Shown here piece after piece: positions 28,590 through 39,120 of a stretch of 64,000 nt of DNA. Origin of the DNA: Microbacterium sp. No. 7 (lineage in GTDB: Bacteria; Actinomycetota; Actinomycetes; Actinomycetales; Microbacteriaceae). The translations under genes and the position numbers were made by a program. The stretch is taken from assembly GCF_001314225.1 (NCBI RefSeq), contig NZ_CP012697.1, positions 4,216,001 to 4,280,000 of the forward strand, read 5' to 3'. A model generated the notes under the pieces. The model was given only the letters and a program-made list of their open reading frames with translations, did no database searches and was not told where the DNA came from. Numbering within the stretch: the stretch's first letter is position 1; each line of letters begins with the position of its first letter.

Positions 28590-29402
28590 TCAGCGGCCCG
28601 CGCGCCACACGGCGAGGGCGTCGCGGGTCGCGGCGACGTCGTGCACGCGCACCGCCCACGCGCCGGCCTGCGCGGCGAGCACGCTCGTGACCGCGGTCGC
28701 GAGGTCGCGGCGCGCCTCGGTGACAGCACCACCGGCGTCCTCCCCGGCATCCTCCAGCAGCTCGGCGAGGAAGCGCTTGCGGCTCGTGCCGACGAGCACG
28801 CGCGGCCCCCACGCCGTCACGCGCTCCAGCCCCCGCAACAGCGCCCAGTTCTGCTCGCCGCGCTTGCCGAAGCCGAAGCCGGGGTCCACGACGATGCGAT
28901 CGGGCGGGATGCCGGCGGCCATCGCCTCGTGATGCCGCTCGCCCAGCTCGGCGAGCACCTCCTCGAGCACGTCGTCGTACTGCGCGCGGGCGTACATGTC
29001 CGCCGACGGGCCGCGCCAGTGTCCCAGCGCGATGTGCGCCTCGGTGTCGGCGACGACGTCGAGCATCTCGCGGTCGGCGAGCCCGCCCGACACGTCGTTG
29101 ACGATCAGCGCGCCCGCCGCGATCGCGGCGGCGGCGGTCGACGCGTTGAGCGTGTCGACGCTGATCATGGCACCCTCGGCGGCGAGCGCCGAGATCACCG
29201 GCAGCACGCGGGCGCGCTCGACCGCGGCATCCACCCGCTCGGCGCCGGGCCGCGTGGACTCCCCGCCGACGTCGAGGATGTCGGCGCCGGCGGCCCTCAG
29301 CGCGCGGCCGTGCGCCACGGCATCCGCGACGCCCAGATAGCGCCCGCCGTCGCTGAACGAGTCGGGGGTGACGTTGACCACGCCCATGATGAGCGTCGTC
29401 AC
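28590..29402 (-). CDS. folP: Dihydropteroate synthase
   Basis: 270 residues from GTG 29402, overlapping the folE stop (GTGA). It joins para-aminobenzoate to 6-hydroxymethyl-dihydropterin pyrophosphate and is the target of sulfonamides. Signatures are IMGVVNVTPDSFSDGG at the N-terminus, ADILDVGGESTRPGAERV near residue 45, DVSGG near 100, IVVDPGFGFGKRGEQN near 175 and LVGTSRKRF near 210. Complete TIM barrel. The gene following in the usual operon, folB, is here beyond the inserted toxin-antitoxin pair. Confidence 0.96.
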   Translation of the reverse strand: MTTLIMGVVNVTPDSFSDGGRYLGVADAVAHGRALRAAGADILDVGGESTRPGAERVDAAVERARVLPVISALAAEGAMISVDTLNASTAAAAIAAGALIVNDVSGGLADREMLDVVADTEAHIALGHWRGPSADMYARAQYDDVLEEVLAELGERHHEAMAAGIPPDRIVVDPGFGFGKRGEQNWALLRGLERVTAWGPRVLVGTSRKRFLAELLEDAGEDAGGAVTEARRDLATAVTSVLAAQAGAWAVRVHDVAATRDALAVWRAGR

Positions 29403-29986
29403 GCCGCGCCTCCGATGAGGGCGACGAGCTCGGCGCGGGCGGCCGGCTCCGACAGCTCGCCGCGCGCGGCGATCGTGACGGTGGATGCCGAGGGCTGCCG
29501 GCCCCCGCGCATCGTCACGCACTCGTGCACGGCGTCGAGCACGACGAGCACCCCGCGCGCGTCGAGGGCGCCCGCGATCGTGTCGGCGATCTGCTCGCCC
29601 AGGCGCTCCTGCACCTGCGGGCGCGCCGCGAGCACGTCGACGACGCGCGCGAGCGCGCCGAGCCCCACGACCTGCTCGCCCGGCAGGTAGGCGATGTGCG
29701 CGCGACCCGCGAACGGCAGCAGATGGTGCTCGCACACCGACCGGAAGCGCACGTCGCGCAGCATCACGGCACCCGACGGCAGCGTGTCGGGCGCCGGACC
29801 GCGCGACACCGAGATCGTGTGCGCGAGCGGCGCCGCGGCATCCTCCCCCACGCCCGCGAAGAACTCGCCGTAGGCGTCGGCGACCCGCTGCGGCGTCTGC
29901 CTCAGGCCCGGGCGGTCGGGGTCCTCGCCGATCGCGACGAGCAGCTCGCGCACGAGCGCGGCGACGCGCTCACGGTCGACGGCCAC
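29399..29986 (-). CDS. folE: GTP cyclohydrolase I
   Basis: 195 residues from GTG 29986, six bases after the ftsH stop. It converts GTP to 7,8-dihydroneopterin triphosphate, the first step of folate synthesis. Zinc-site residues are visible in FRSVCEHHLLPFAG (Cys85, His88 region) and DAVHECVTMRGGR near residue 155. LGALARVVDVLAARPQVQERL is the conserved central helix. Homodecameric toroid in characterised members. Tight spacing places it in one operon with ftsH and folP. Confidence 0.96.
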   Translation of the reverse strand: MAVDRERVAALVRELLVAIGEDPDRPGLRQTPQRVADAYGEFFAGVGEDAAAPLAHTISVSRGPAPDTLPSGAVMLRDVRFRSVCEHHLLPFAGRAHIAYLPGEQVVGLGALARVVDVLAARPQVQERLGEQIADTIAGALDARGVLVVLDAVHECVTMRGGRQPSASTVTIAARGELSEPAARAELVALIGGAA

Positions 29987-29992
29987 GACGCA

Positions 29993-31990
<1,998 letters not shown>

Positions 31991-32054
31991 ATCCGTTTCA
32001 GGCTATCGCGCGCCACCTTTGCCGGGTCTGTGCATTCGCCCACGGCGTACCGCA

Positions 32055-32606
<552 letters not shown>

Positions 32607-32700
32607 GGAAGAAGTCTAGAGAAACCTTGTGCCGCGCGACGAGACGGGGCAATAGGCTGAGCACGGCGCGGCACGGTTGCCGCGAAAGGGAGGAACGCAC

Positions 32701-33234
32701 ATGGCCGGCTTGGAAGACATCCTCAAGGTCCTGCCCATCGATCAGATCGCGGAGCGCCTCGGCGTCGACCCCGCCGTGGCATCCAAGGCGGTGCTCGAGG
32801 GCGGCGGCGCGATTCTCGGCGGTCTGCAGAAGAACGCCGAGACCCCCGAGGGCGCGTCGGCGATCGAGAAGGCGCTGGGCAAGCACCAGGGTCTCGGCGA
32901 CAAGGTCGACCTCGACGCGGTCGACACGAACGACGGCTCCAAGATCCTCACGCACGTGTTCGGCGACGACGCGGGCCAGGTCGCGCAGAAGCTCACGAAC
33001 GAGCCCCAGACCGCGGGCATCGACTTCGGCAAGCTGCTGCCCGTGCTCGCGCCCATCATCCTCGGCCTGCTGGCCAAGAACCAGGGCGGCGGCCAGGCCG
33101 CGCAGAGCCAGAGCGCACAGGCCCAGGGCGGCGGCATCTTCGACGTCATCGGCGGCCTGCTCGGCGGTGGCGGCCAGGGCGGCGGCCTCGACCTCGGCGG
33201 CCTCCTCGGCGGCCTGTTCGGCGGCAAGAAGTAA
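32701..33234 (+). CDS. DUF937 family protein
   Basis: 177 residues from ATG 32701 (GGGAGGA about 8 bases upstream). The body is helical, with the DUF937 pattern of a short segment (IDQIAERLGVDPAVASKAV, then LEGGGAILGGLQKNA) and a repeat-like second half (ILTHVFGDDAGQVAQKL, KLLPVLAPIILGLLAK). The C-terminal 50 residues are Gly/Gln-rich and end in GGLFGGKK. Function unknown in bacteria. It is divergent from hpt and convergent with tilS, interrupting a commonly conserved tilS-hpt arrangement. Confidence 0.85.
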   Translation: MAGLEDILKVLPIDQIAERLGVDPAVASKAVLEGGGAILGGLQKNAETPEGASAIEKALGKHQGLGDKVDLDAVDTNDGSKILTHVFGDDAGQVAQKLTNEPQTAGIDFGKLLPVLAPIILGLLAKNQGGGQAAQSQSAQAQGGGIFDVIGGLLGGGGQGGGLDLGGLLGGLFGGKK

Positions 33235-33255
33235 CAACGCCCCACACCCCTATCC

Positions 33256-33328
33256 CCGCGAGACTGCGTCTGCGGGCCGAGAGTGCAGGAATCTCCGGCA
33301 TCCTCGTCCGCCAGATGCAGTCTCGCGG
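33256..33328. repeat. Inverted repeat between convergent DUF937 and tilS
   Basis: CCGCGAGACTGCGTCTG (33256-33272) pairs with CAGATGCAGTCTCGCGG (33312-33328) apart from one G-T pair. The 39-base centre contains CCGAGAGTGCAGGAATCTCC. It can serve as a terminator for both genes. It is unlike the CAACCGCGGC family and looks like another dispersed intergenic element. Confidence 0.65.
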
Positions 33329-33349
33329 CGTTTCAGGATGCCGGCGGGG

Positions 33350-34342
33350 TCAGGCGGCGGTGAAGGTGATCCAGGCGGCGGTGCGGGTGGCGCGGCAGGC
33401 GGGCAGGTCGATCGGGCCCTGGCCGTGCCAGTCGGTCACGAGGCGGGCGACGTCGAGCGTCTGGGCGCGGGTGAGACTCACACCGAACTCGCTCGCCACG
33501 ACGTGCCGGATGATGCGGTGCCGCAGCGCCGCCGGGTTCGCGGCGAGCGCCGCGACCGACACCGCGATGCCCGCCTCGGCGTGGGCGACGATGTCCTCGA
33601 TCGTCTCGTCGATCATGTCGGCGAAGGCCTCGGCATCCTCCCTCAGCTGCTCCGCGGTGCGCGCGAGGGCGTCGGCGACGCCCGGACCCAGCTCGCGCTC
33701 CAGCACGGGCAGCACCTCGTGGCGCACGCGCACGCGCGCGTAGCGGCGCTCGTCGTTGTGCGGATCGCTCCACGGCCGCAGCCCCTGCGCCTCGCACGCC
33801 GCGTGCGTCGTCGCGCGCCGCACCGCGAGCAGCGGGCGCGCCCAGCGGATGCCGTCGCTCTCGCGCACCGGCGCCATGCCCGCCAGGCTCGCGGTGCCCG
33901 CGCCGCGCGCGAGGCCGAGCAGCACGGTCTCGGCCTGGTCGTCGAGCGTGTGCCCCAGCAGCACGGTGCCCGCGCCGGCCTCGCGGGCGGCGGCGGCGAG
34001 CGCCGCGTACCGCGCCTCGCGCGCGGCGGCCTCGGGCCCCGCGCCCGCGCCCACCTGCACGCGAGCCACCCGGGCATCGAGCCCGAGGGAGCGTGCCGCG
34101 TCGGCGGCGCCGGCGGCCACGGCGTCCGACCCCTCCTGCAGCCCGTGGTCGACGACGACCGCCGTCGCCGCGATGCCGGCCTTCGGCGCCTCGAAGGCGA
34201 CCGCGGCGGCGAGCGCGAGCGAGTCGGGGCCGCCGGAGAGCGCGACGATCACGGCGTCGCCGCCGGACGGGCCGGTGAGCGCCGCGCGCACAGCGCGGCG
34301 CACCTCGGCGACGGACGGGTCGAGACCGGGTCGGTGATTCAC
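33350..34342 (-). CDS. tilS: tRNA(Ile)-lysidine synthase
   Basis: 330 residues from GTG 34342; GTG 34351 is equally possible. The PP-loop motif VALSGGPDSLALAAA lies near residue 32. GTVLLGHTLDDQAETVLLGLARGAG near 125 is the conserved substrate-binding region. The C-terminal domain is short, as in actinobacterial TilS. The enzyme converts C34 of the CAU-anticodon tRNA-Ile to lysidine so that it reads AUA. Divergent from ppa. Confidence 0.93.
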   Translation of the reverse strand: MNHRPGLDPSVAEVRRAVRAALTGPSGGDAVIVALSGGPDSLALAAAVAFEAPKAGIAATAVVVDHGLQEGSDAVAAGAADAARSLGLDARVARVQVGAGAGPEAAAREARYAALAAAAREAGAGTVLLGHTLDDQAETVLLGLARGAGTASLAGMAPVRESDGIRWARPLLAVRRATTHAACEAQGLRPWSDPHNDERRYARVRVRHEVLPVLERELGPGVADALARTAEQLREDAEAFADMIDETIEDIVAHAEAGIAVSVAALAANPAALRHRIIRHVVASEFGVSLTRAQTLDVARLVTDWHGQGPIDLPACRATRTAAWITFTAA

Positions 34343-34472
34343 GCTCGCCACGGTACCGCCCCGGGGATGCGCCGCCCGCCTCCTTCCGGACGGGGTGGCG
34401 CGGCGCACCGGCCACTAGGCTTGTGCGCGGCAGGCCCCGAGCACGACCGACACAGACACGAAGGAGTTCCAC

Positions 34473-35006
34473 ATGGGCGCGTACGACGCCGTCATCGAGA
34501 TCCCGCGCGGCAGCCGCGTGAAGTACGAGGTCGACCACGGCACCGGGCGCGTGTTCCTCGACCGCGTGCTGTTCACGCCCATGGGCTACCCCGCCAACTA
34601 CGGCTTCTTCGAGAACACGCTCGGCGAGGACGGCGACCCGCTCGACGTGCTCCTGCTGCTCGACCGCGACATCCACCCCGGCGTGCTCGCCAAGGTGCGT
34701 CCCGTCGCCGTGCTCAAGATGAGCGACGAGGCGGGCGGCGACGACAAGGTCGTGGCCGTGCTCGCGAAGGACCCGCGCTGGGCGCACATCCAGGACGTCG
34801 ACGACATCGACGAGTGGACCAGGAACGAGATCGGCCACTTCTTCGAGCACTACAAGGACCTCGAGCCCGGCAAGTGGGTCAAGGTCGACGAGTGGGCGAA
34901 CGCCGCGGAGGCCGAGCGCCTGGTGACCGAGGCGTTCGAGCGCTTCGACGAGCACGAGGGCCAGACCAAGACGCAGGGCGAGGGCGAAGCCCCCAAGACC
35001 ATCTGA
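34473..35006 (+). CDS. ppa: Inorganic pyrophosphatase (family I)
   Basis: 177 residues. N-terminal YDAVIEIPRGSRVKYEVD contains the conserved Glu and Lys. The family signature is GDPLDVLLL near residue 53, with DRVLFTPMGYPANYGF before it and HFFEHYKDLEPGKWVKVDEW near 125. Metal-dependent hydrolysis of pyrophosphate in the cytoplasm drives biosynthetic reactions. The last 20 residues (EGQTKTQGEGEAPKTI) are a polar tail. ATG 34473 has AAGGAG upstream. Ends at a strong bidirectional terminator. Confidence 0.97.
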   Translation: MGAYDAVIEIPRGSRVKYEVDHGTGRVFLDRVLFTPMGYPANYGFFENTLGEDGDPLDVLLLLDRDIHPGVLAKVRPVAVLKMSDEAGGDDKVVAVLAKDPRWAHIQDVDDIDEWTRNEIGHFFEHYKDLEPGKWVKVDEWANAAEAERLVTEAFERFDEHEGQTKTQGEGEAPKTI

Positions 35007-35016
35007 CGTGGTGACG

Positions 35017-35052
35017 ACGTGGGGCCGGATGCCGTGGCATCCGGCCCCACGT
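35017..35052. terminator. Perfect 17-bp hairpin between ppa and the M23 gene
   Basis: The arms 35017-35033 and 35036-35052 are exact reverse complements, with a loop of only two bases (effectively four after opening of the top pair). It is located between two convergent stop codons, so it probably terminates both transcripts. Confidence 0.85.
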
Positions 35053-35089
35053 GTCTCCGCCGCCGTCGGACGTCAGGTCGAGGGCCCGC

Positions 35090-36517
35090 TCAGAGATAGA
35101 CCCCGCGGTCGGCCATGAACGGCACGGGGTCGATGCGCGCGCCGTCGCGGTAGATCTCGAAGTGCAGGTGGCAGCCCGTGGAGGCGCCGGTGGTGCCGAC
35201 GTAGGCGATGACGTCGCCCGCGTTGACGTACTGGCCGTTGCCGACGTTGTACCCGCCGTTGGCGATGTGCGCGTAAGCGCTCTGGATGCCGCCGCCGTGG
35301 TCGATCATGACGTAGTTGCCCCACGTGCCGCTGTAGGCCGCGAAGCTCACGGTGCCCGAGGACGCCGCGTAGATGGCATCCCAGCATCCCGCCGAGAAGT
35401 CGACGCCGCGGTGGAAGCCGCTGGAGCATCCGCCGCCGCTGCAGATCACGGGGCGCGGGCCGTATCCGTCGTTGATCCAGCCGCCGTGCGGACGGGCCCA
35501 GCCGGTGCCGTTGACGACACCGCCGCCTCCGCCACCGCCGCCGCCCGATGAGCTTCCGCCGCCTCCCCCGCCGCCACCGCCACCGGCTGCGGCGGCCGCC
35601 GCGGCGGCGTCGCGCTGACGCTGCGCCTCGGCCTCGCGGGCGACCCGGCGCGCCTCCTCTTCTTCGCGCAGGCGGCGCTGACGCTCCTCCTCGGCCTTGC
35701 GGCGGGCCTCGACGCCGGCCTCGTAGCCCGCGACGGTCGTCGCGGTCGAGTCGCGCAGGGCGGCGAGCTGCGCCTGCAGCACGTCGAGGTTCGCGGTCTG
35801 GGTGTCGAGGGCGGCCTGCGCGGCGATCGCGGCGGCCTGCGCCGACTCCATCTTGCGCTGCGCCTCGACCTGCAGCCGGTCGCGCTCGTCGCGGGCGACG
35901 GCGGCCTGGTTGCTGAGGTTCTGCGCGTTGTCGCGGGCCCGCACGGCCTCGGTGTGCACGGCGCGGTTGGCCTCGACGATCTTGTCCATCGTGCCGAGGC
36001 GGGCGAGCAGGTCGTCGGCCGAGGCGGCCGATCCCGAGAAGAAGAGCTCGAGCGAGGTGTCGTCGCCGCCCGTGCGGTACTCCTGCGCGGCGAGCTTGCC
36101 GAGCTTCTGCGCGGCCTCGCGGGCCAGGATCGCCTCGGCGTCCGCCTGCGCCTGCAGCGACTCGGCCCGCGCGACGGCGTCTTCGAAGGCCTCCTGCGCG
36201 ACGATGAACTCGCTCATCAGGCGCTCGGCCTCAGCCTGCTTGTACGCGACGTCGGCGGTCAGATCGGCGATGAGCTTCTCGATGCGGGAGATCTCGGCGG
36301 CCTTGGCCTGCTCGTTCGCCATCGCCTTCTCGACGTCTTCCCACGTGGGGTACTCGTCGGCGAAGGCGGGGGAGGCGACCAGGGATGCCGCGGCACCGAT
36401 GCCGAGCGCTCCGACGATGGTGAGGCCCAGGGCGGTACGCCGCGAGACAGGCGTCGCGAACGCACGCCACTCGTCGTGAGTGGGGGCGCACCCGCATTCG
36501 GCATCGTTCGCGCGCAC
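35090..36517 (-). CDS. Secreted M23-family peptidoglycan peptidase with coiled-coil domain
   Basis: 475 residues from GTG 36517, preferred over 36544 because AGGGAG lies seven bases upstream. The N-terminal signal region is VSRRTALGLTIVGALGIGAA...SPAFA with twin arginines, perhaps Tat-like. A long coiled coil (about 50-290, rich in Ala, Glu, Gln and Arg) resembles the CwlO/RipA and EnvC-type regulatory helices. A glycine-serine linker follows, then the M23 domain with zinc ligands in HRGVDFSAG (H-x3-D) and HLHFEIYRDG. It probably cleaves cross-link peptides during division or elongation. The coiled coil suggests control by FtsEX-type partners. Confidence 0.88.
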   Translation of the reverse strand: MRANDAECGCAPTHDEWRAFATPVSRRTALGLTIVGALGIGAAASLVASPAFADEYPTWEDVEKAMANEQAKAAEISRIEKLIADLTADVAYKQAEAERLMSEFIVAQEAFEDAVARAESLQAQADAEAILAREAAQKLGKLAAQEYRTGGDDTSLELFFSGSAASADDLLARLGTMDKIVEANRAVHTEAVRARDNAQNLSNQAAVARDERDRLQVEAQRKMESAQAAAIAAQAALDTQTANLDVLQAQLAALRDSTATTVAGYEAGVEARRKAEEERQRRLREEEEARRVAREAEAQRQRDAAAAAAAAGGGGGGGGGGSSSGGGGGGGGGVVNGTGWARPHGGWINDGYGPRPVICSGGGCSSGFHRGVDFSAGCWDAIYAASSGTVSFAAYSGTWGNYVMIDHGGGIQSAYAHIANGGYNVGNGQYVNAGDVIAYVGTTGASTGCHLHFEIYRDGARIDPVPFMADRGVYL

Positions 36518-36667
36518 GGTCGGGCTCCCTTCGCGAAACAACATCAGTCACATTAGCAACACTCACGGCGAGCCTCCAGCCCTGTTTCAGCGGAACCCAC
36601 TAAGCAGGCGGGCAGGGCGTGCGACGCAAGGGCGGCGGGTCGGGGCTCGGACGGCGGGGTCGCTGCG

Positions 36668-36711
36668 GGTCGGCTCGCGGTCGGCTCGCGGTCGGCTCGC
36701 GGTCGGCTCGC
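36668..36711. repeat. Four tandem copies of an 11-bp repeat
   Basis: GGTCGGCTCGC is repeated four times exactly, between the M23 gene and the tRNA cluster. The 290-bp gap 36,518-36,807 shows no gene. A TATGCT at 36767-36772 could be the -10 of the tRNA promoter, but no good -35 is seen. Confidence 0.85.
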
Positions 36712-36807
36712 GGGCGGCCTCGAGGCGCACGGCCGCCCCGATTTCACTTTTGCCGACGTTTGCGCTTATGCTTGATCGTCGGTAAGCGTGAGCCTCCGGG
36801 TTCGCTC

Positions 36808-36880
36808 GGCCCCATCGTTTAGCGGCCTAGGACGCCGCCCTTTCACGGCGGTAGCACGGGTTCGAATCCCGTTGGGGTCA
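36808..36880 (+). tRNA. tRNA-Glu (anticodon TTC)
   Basis: 73 bases. The acceptor stem GGCCCCA pairs with TGGGGTC, including one G-T pair. The anticodon stem is CCGCC/GGCGG with loop CTTTCAC, and the T-arm is CGGGTTCGAATCCCG. No CCA is encoded. First of three tRNAs in a row. Confidence 0.97.
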
Positions 36881-36902
36881 CCCCGTACAACTGAATATGC
36901 AT

Positions 36903-36976
36903 GGCCCTGTAGCGCAGTTGGTTAGCGTGCCGCCCTGTCACGGCGGAGGTCGCGGGTTCAAGTCCCGTCAGGGTCG
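36903..36976 (+). tRNA. tRNA-Asp (anticodon GTC)
   Basis: 74 bases. Acceptor GGCCCTG pairs with CAGGGTC, discriminator G. The anticodon loop is CTGTCAC with stem CCGCC/GGCGG, and the T-arm is CGGGTTCAAGTCCCG. It lies 22 bp after tRNA-Glu and is probably co-transcribed. Confidence 0.97.
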
Positions 36977-37046
36977 CTCCAAGCGACGGGCCCTTTTCTC
37001 GAAGAGGGCCTTTCGTCTCGGACATGGCGATCTTCGGATGCCATGC

Positions 37047-37119
37047 GGCTCTGTAGCTCAGTTGGTAGAGCGTTCGACTGAAAATCGAAAGGTCACCGGA
37101 TCGATGCCGGTCGGAGCCA
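37047..37119 (+). tRNA. tRNA-Phe (anticodon GAA), probable prophage attachment gene
   Basis: 73 bases. Acceptor GGCTCTG/CGGAGCC, anticodon stem TCGAC...GTCGA-like with loop CTGAAAA, variable loop AGGTC. The T-loop reads ATCGATG between ACCGG and CCGGT, so position 54 is A rather than the near-universal T. Prophage sequence begins after the 3' end, and tRNA genes are common integrase targets; the matching att copy would lie beyond the window. Confidence 0.95.
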
Positions 37120-37123
37120 CAGG

Positions 37124-37156
37124 AACCCTCGCGTAGCTTCTACATCGCGGGGGTTT
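37124..37156 (+). terminator. Hairpin terminator after tRNA-Phe
   Basis: AACCCTCGCG (37124-37133) pairs with CGCGGGGGTT (37146-37155) with one G-T pair, followed by TCATCTTTTC. It fits termination of the tRNA transcript. Confidence 0.75.
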
Positions 37157-37278
37157 CATCTTTTCCCAGATGGATCGACCAATACACCGCCGCCCCCCGA
37201 CGAGCCGAACAGCTCCGCGTCGGTGCTTCGGGCCGGTCCCCGTCGAGGCAGGTACACCCGTTACTGCACCCAACATGA

Positions 37279-37515
37279 TCAACGTCGCTTCGCGTCTCTC
37301 ATCCGCCTGAGTCTGTTCACGAGCACCGGGTGTGCTTCGAGGGCTTCCCGGGTGTCGATGATCCTGCTCAAGAGTTGGTAGTAGCGGGCTGGGGTGAGGT
37401 GGAGTTCGGCGCGTATCGCTTCCTCTTTCGCGGCCGATTGGGCGCCCCACCGGTCCTCGAAAGCGAGCAGGGTGAGAGGGTCCATGGGGTCTACTGTGCA
37501 CGGGGGGTCGGACAT
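37279..37515 (-). CDS. DUF3263-like protein
   Basis: 78 residues. The core LTLLAFEDRWGAQSAAKEEA, then IRAELHLTPARYYQLLSRIID and LRRMRDAKRR, matches the DUF3263 pattern of small helical actinobacterial proteins (an HTH-like helix pair followed by a basic tail). The chromosomal form is often somewhat longer; phages of this group also carry versions. Start ATG 37515 (or ATG 37485); no clear Shine-Dalgarno for either. It lies 160 bp after tRNA-Phe, so whether it belongs to prophage or host is undecided. Confidence 0.7.
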   Translation of the reverse strand: MSDPPCTVDPMDPLTLLAFEDRWGAQSAAKEEAIRAELHLTPARYYQLLSRIIDTREALEAHPVLVNRLRRMRDAKRR

Positions 37516-37533
37516 GCGGGTAGCGTCACGAGC

Positions 37534-37665
37534 ATGGACGATGGCCTAGACGACGCGCAGCAGCCGCGGTGCCCGGAGTGCGGGACCGTGCTCGTCGAGT
37601 TCCAGAGAGCACTGCAGTGCAGATGGTGCGAGCTGATCTTCGTCGGCGGGGCCACACTGGCGTGA
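37534..37665 (+). CDS. Short zinc-ribbon protein
   Basis: 43 residues. CPECG and CRWCE form two CxxC knuckles (a four-cysteine ribbon), with an acidic N-terminus (MDDGLDDAQQ). Short ribbons like this are common in actinophages. Function unknown; nucleic-acid or protein binding is plausible. It starts 18 bp from the divergent DUF3263-like gene, so the two must share a very compact control region. Confidence 0.6.
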   Translation: MDDGLDDAQQPRCPECGTVLVEFQRALQCRWCELIFVGGATLA

Positions 37666-37808
37666 TCGGGTGTCGTCCGGGGCTATCAGAGGTTGTCAGG
37701 GCATCTCACGACACGCGCACCCAATCGCGGACATGAAGCCCCATACGCGTACATTGAGTGTTGTTCTAGGTTGGCGTGTGTGGCAGCAAGCTCACCTACA
37801 TGATCATC

Positions 37809-37840
37809 GGAAAGCCCCTCGTCCACCCGGGGGGCTTTCC
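37809..37840. terminator. Hairpin terminator in the left accessory gap
   Basis: Perfect 10-bp stem GGAAAGCCCC/GGGGCTTTCC with a 12-base loop. It lies in a 370-bp gap (37,666-38,035) with no convincing gene, and could end transcripts from either the zinc-ribbon gene or the gene at 38036. Confidence 0.8.
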
Positions 37841-38035
37841 TCTTGCCCCGGCGTGTCGCGGAGTCGGTTCGTCGGGAGCTATGCGTACGCTGTGAGATGC
37901 CACACACCTTCCGCCTGCGTCTGAGAAAGGCCTGCACCTAGAGCGTGATGATCGTGTACGAGATGAGCCCCGGTGAGCGCTCCATGCTCCGGTGAGCCGT
38001 CGACGATGCTCAGCCCTGGCCCCTGCGGGTCGGGG

Positions 38036-38239
38036 CTACTGGTGTTCACCGCAGTCGTTGCAGATCAGTTCGCCCGAGTAGCCGACGATCCGCCCGTCGT
38101 GGGTGATGGTCACGACGCCGCCGGTCCGGATGCCTTCGAGGTTCGTTCGTTCGAGCCTGAACCACGTCGAGCCGCACGAACATGTGCGCTCGTCGCCTTG
38201 ACGCGACGCCCGGTCCATCGGGAAAGCGATCAGGGTCAT
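38036..38239 (-). CDS. Small phage protein with split cysteine pairs
   Basis: 67 residues from ATG 38239. RTCSCGSTWFRLER and LICNDCGEHQ supply two CxxC-type pairs about 35 residues apart, with a beta-rich segment between (GGVVTITHDGRIVGYSG). I recall similar small proteins in actinophages but know no function. Divergent from the gene at 38276 with only 36 bp between starts. Confidence 0.65.
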   Translation of the reverse strand: MTLIAFPMDRASRQGDERTCSCGSTWFRLERTNLEGIRTGGVVTITHDGRIVGYSGELICNDCGEHQ

Positions 38240-38275
38240 GTTGGAACGATACCGCGAGAGGAGGTGAAACTCACG

Positions 38276-38473
38276 ATGGCCAAGAACCACTTCCCCCTGG
38301 GCCCCGACGGGGCCTGGAAGACCGGCCAGCGGGTCCCGTTCACGGGCTTCTACGCTGACCAGTTCGGCACCGTCTCGCACCACGAGACCGGTGCGACGTT
38401 CCCGCCGTGCATCGACCGCAAGGCCGAATGCGCGTTCCGTCATCTGGTCGGACAGTCCGCGGCAACGGGCTGA
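38276..38473 (+). CDS. Small YjzC-like protein
   Basis: 65 residues from ATG 38276 with a strong Shine-Dalgarno (AGGAGGTGA). The segment WKTGQRVPFTGFYADQFG is like the YjzC family core (GQ-x-x-P-x-x-G-x-Y). FPPCIDRKAECAFRHL adds two cysteines. Function unknown. A hairpin terminator follows directly, so it forms its own transcript or ends one. Confidence 0.65.
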   Translation: MAKNHFPLGPDGAWKTGQRVPFTGFYADQFGTVSHHETGATFPPCIDRKAECAFRHLVGQSAATG

Positions 38474-38491
38474 TCGGATGGAGATCCTGGA

Positions 38492-38517
38492 GGGGCGTCG
38501 GTGAAAGCCGGCGCCCC
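38492..38517 (+). terminator. Hairpin terminator before the accessory operon
   Basis: GGGGCGTCGG (38492-38501) pairs with CCGGCGCCCC (38508-38517), one G-T pair, six-base loop, followed by TTCGTCGT. It insulates the operon starting at 38685 from upstream transcription. No gene is seen in the rest of 38,518-38,765 apart from the promoter. Confidence 0.75.
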
Positions 38518-38684
38518 TTCGTCGTGTTGGGGAACGCGTGTCGCCTCGGGGCCGGTGCGCGGCGGGACACAGACCTAATATGCGGCAAACTCGGGTTCGG
38601 CGCAAGGTGCCCGCCGGGCTGGCGGTGGTTGCGCCCGGTGCCGCGGGGAGGGTGGGAGAGTGGCGAGAATCTTCGGATTCCTGC

Positions 38685-38713
38685 TTGCATCGATTACACA
38701 ATGTGTGTACTAT
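38685..38713 (+). promoter_or_regulatory. Promoter of the prophage accessory operon, with internal operator
   Basis: -35 TTGCAT (38685-38690), 17-bp spacer, -10 TACTAT (38708-38713). Within the spacer and touching the -10 is the inverted repeat TACACA-ATG-TGTGTA (38695-38709). The arrangement fits a promoter that a phage or host repressor can switch off. AGGAGG follows before ATG 38766. The repressor is not identified. Confidence 0.7.
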
Positions 38714-38765
38714 GGGGGTATCGGAGGAAGCCAGAGGGCAAGCCTCACGAGACCAGGAGGTCACC

Positions 38766-39101
38766 ATGGACAGCATCACCAGCCGCATCCTCGCCGGAGA
38801 GATCGTCCTCACCAAGGACGCGACCGGGTTCGCCGCGACGGGCTTCGCTAGCAGCATCTTGAACTCGCTGACCGGGCGCCCGCGCTCGGTGGTCCGCGCG
38901 TTCAAGAAGGACGGCACGGGCGTGGACGCTCGGCCGACCGACATCATCGGGCGCACCGAGATTGATGGCCACGATGTCGTCAAGGTCGCTGTCTCCCTCG
39001 ACAACGGGCGCCGCTGCGACCACTACGAGACCGACACGCACGGCACCTGCTACGCCTGCGGCGCCTATGTCCGCGCCAGCGACGCCGGCCGGTACCTGTG
39101 A
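38766..39101 (+). CDS. Accessory phage protein, unknown (operon gene 1)
   Basis: 111 residues with a good Shine-Dalgarno (AGGAGG) and start ATG 38766. The N-terminal part reads ITSRILAGEIVLTKDATGFA. The C-terminus has HYETDTHGTCYACGAYV with one CxxC. I recognise no family. First gene after the regulated promoter; the next gene begins 19 bp later. Moderately charged, soluble, no membrane segment. Confidence 0.7.
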   Translation: MDSITSRILAGEIVLTKDATGFAATGFASSILNSLTGRPRSVVRAFKKDGTGVDARPTDIIGRTEIDGHDVVKVAVSLDNGRRCDHYETDTHGTCYACGAYVRASDAGRYL

Positions 39102-39120
39102 GCGCAGAGAGGATCACATC

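Noticed and set aside
36897..37136. 79-residue plus-strand open frame across tRNA-Asp and tRNA-Phe
   Set aside because: It is a translation of two tRNA genes (contains the familiar spurious GPVAQLVSVPPCHGGGRGFK pattern) and is not a protein.
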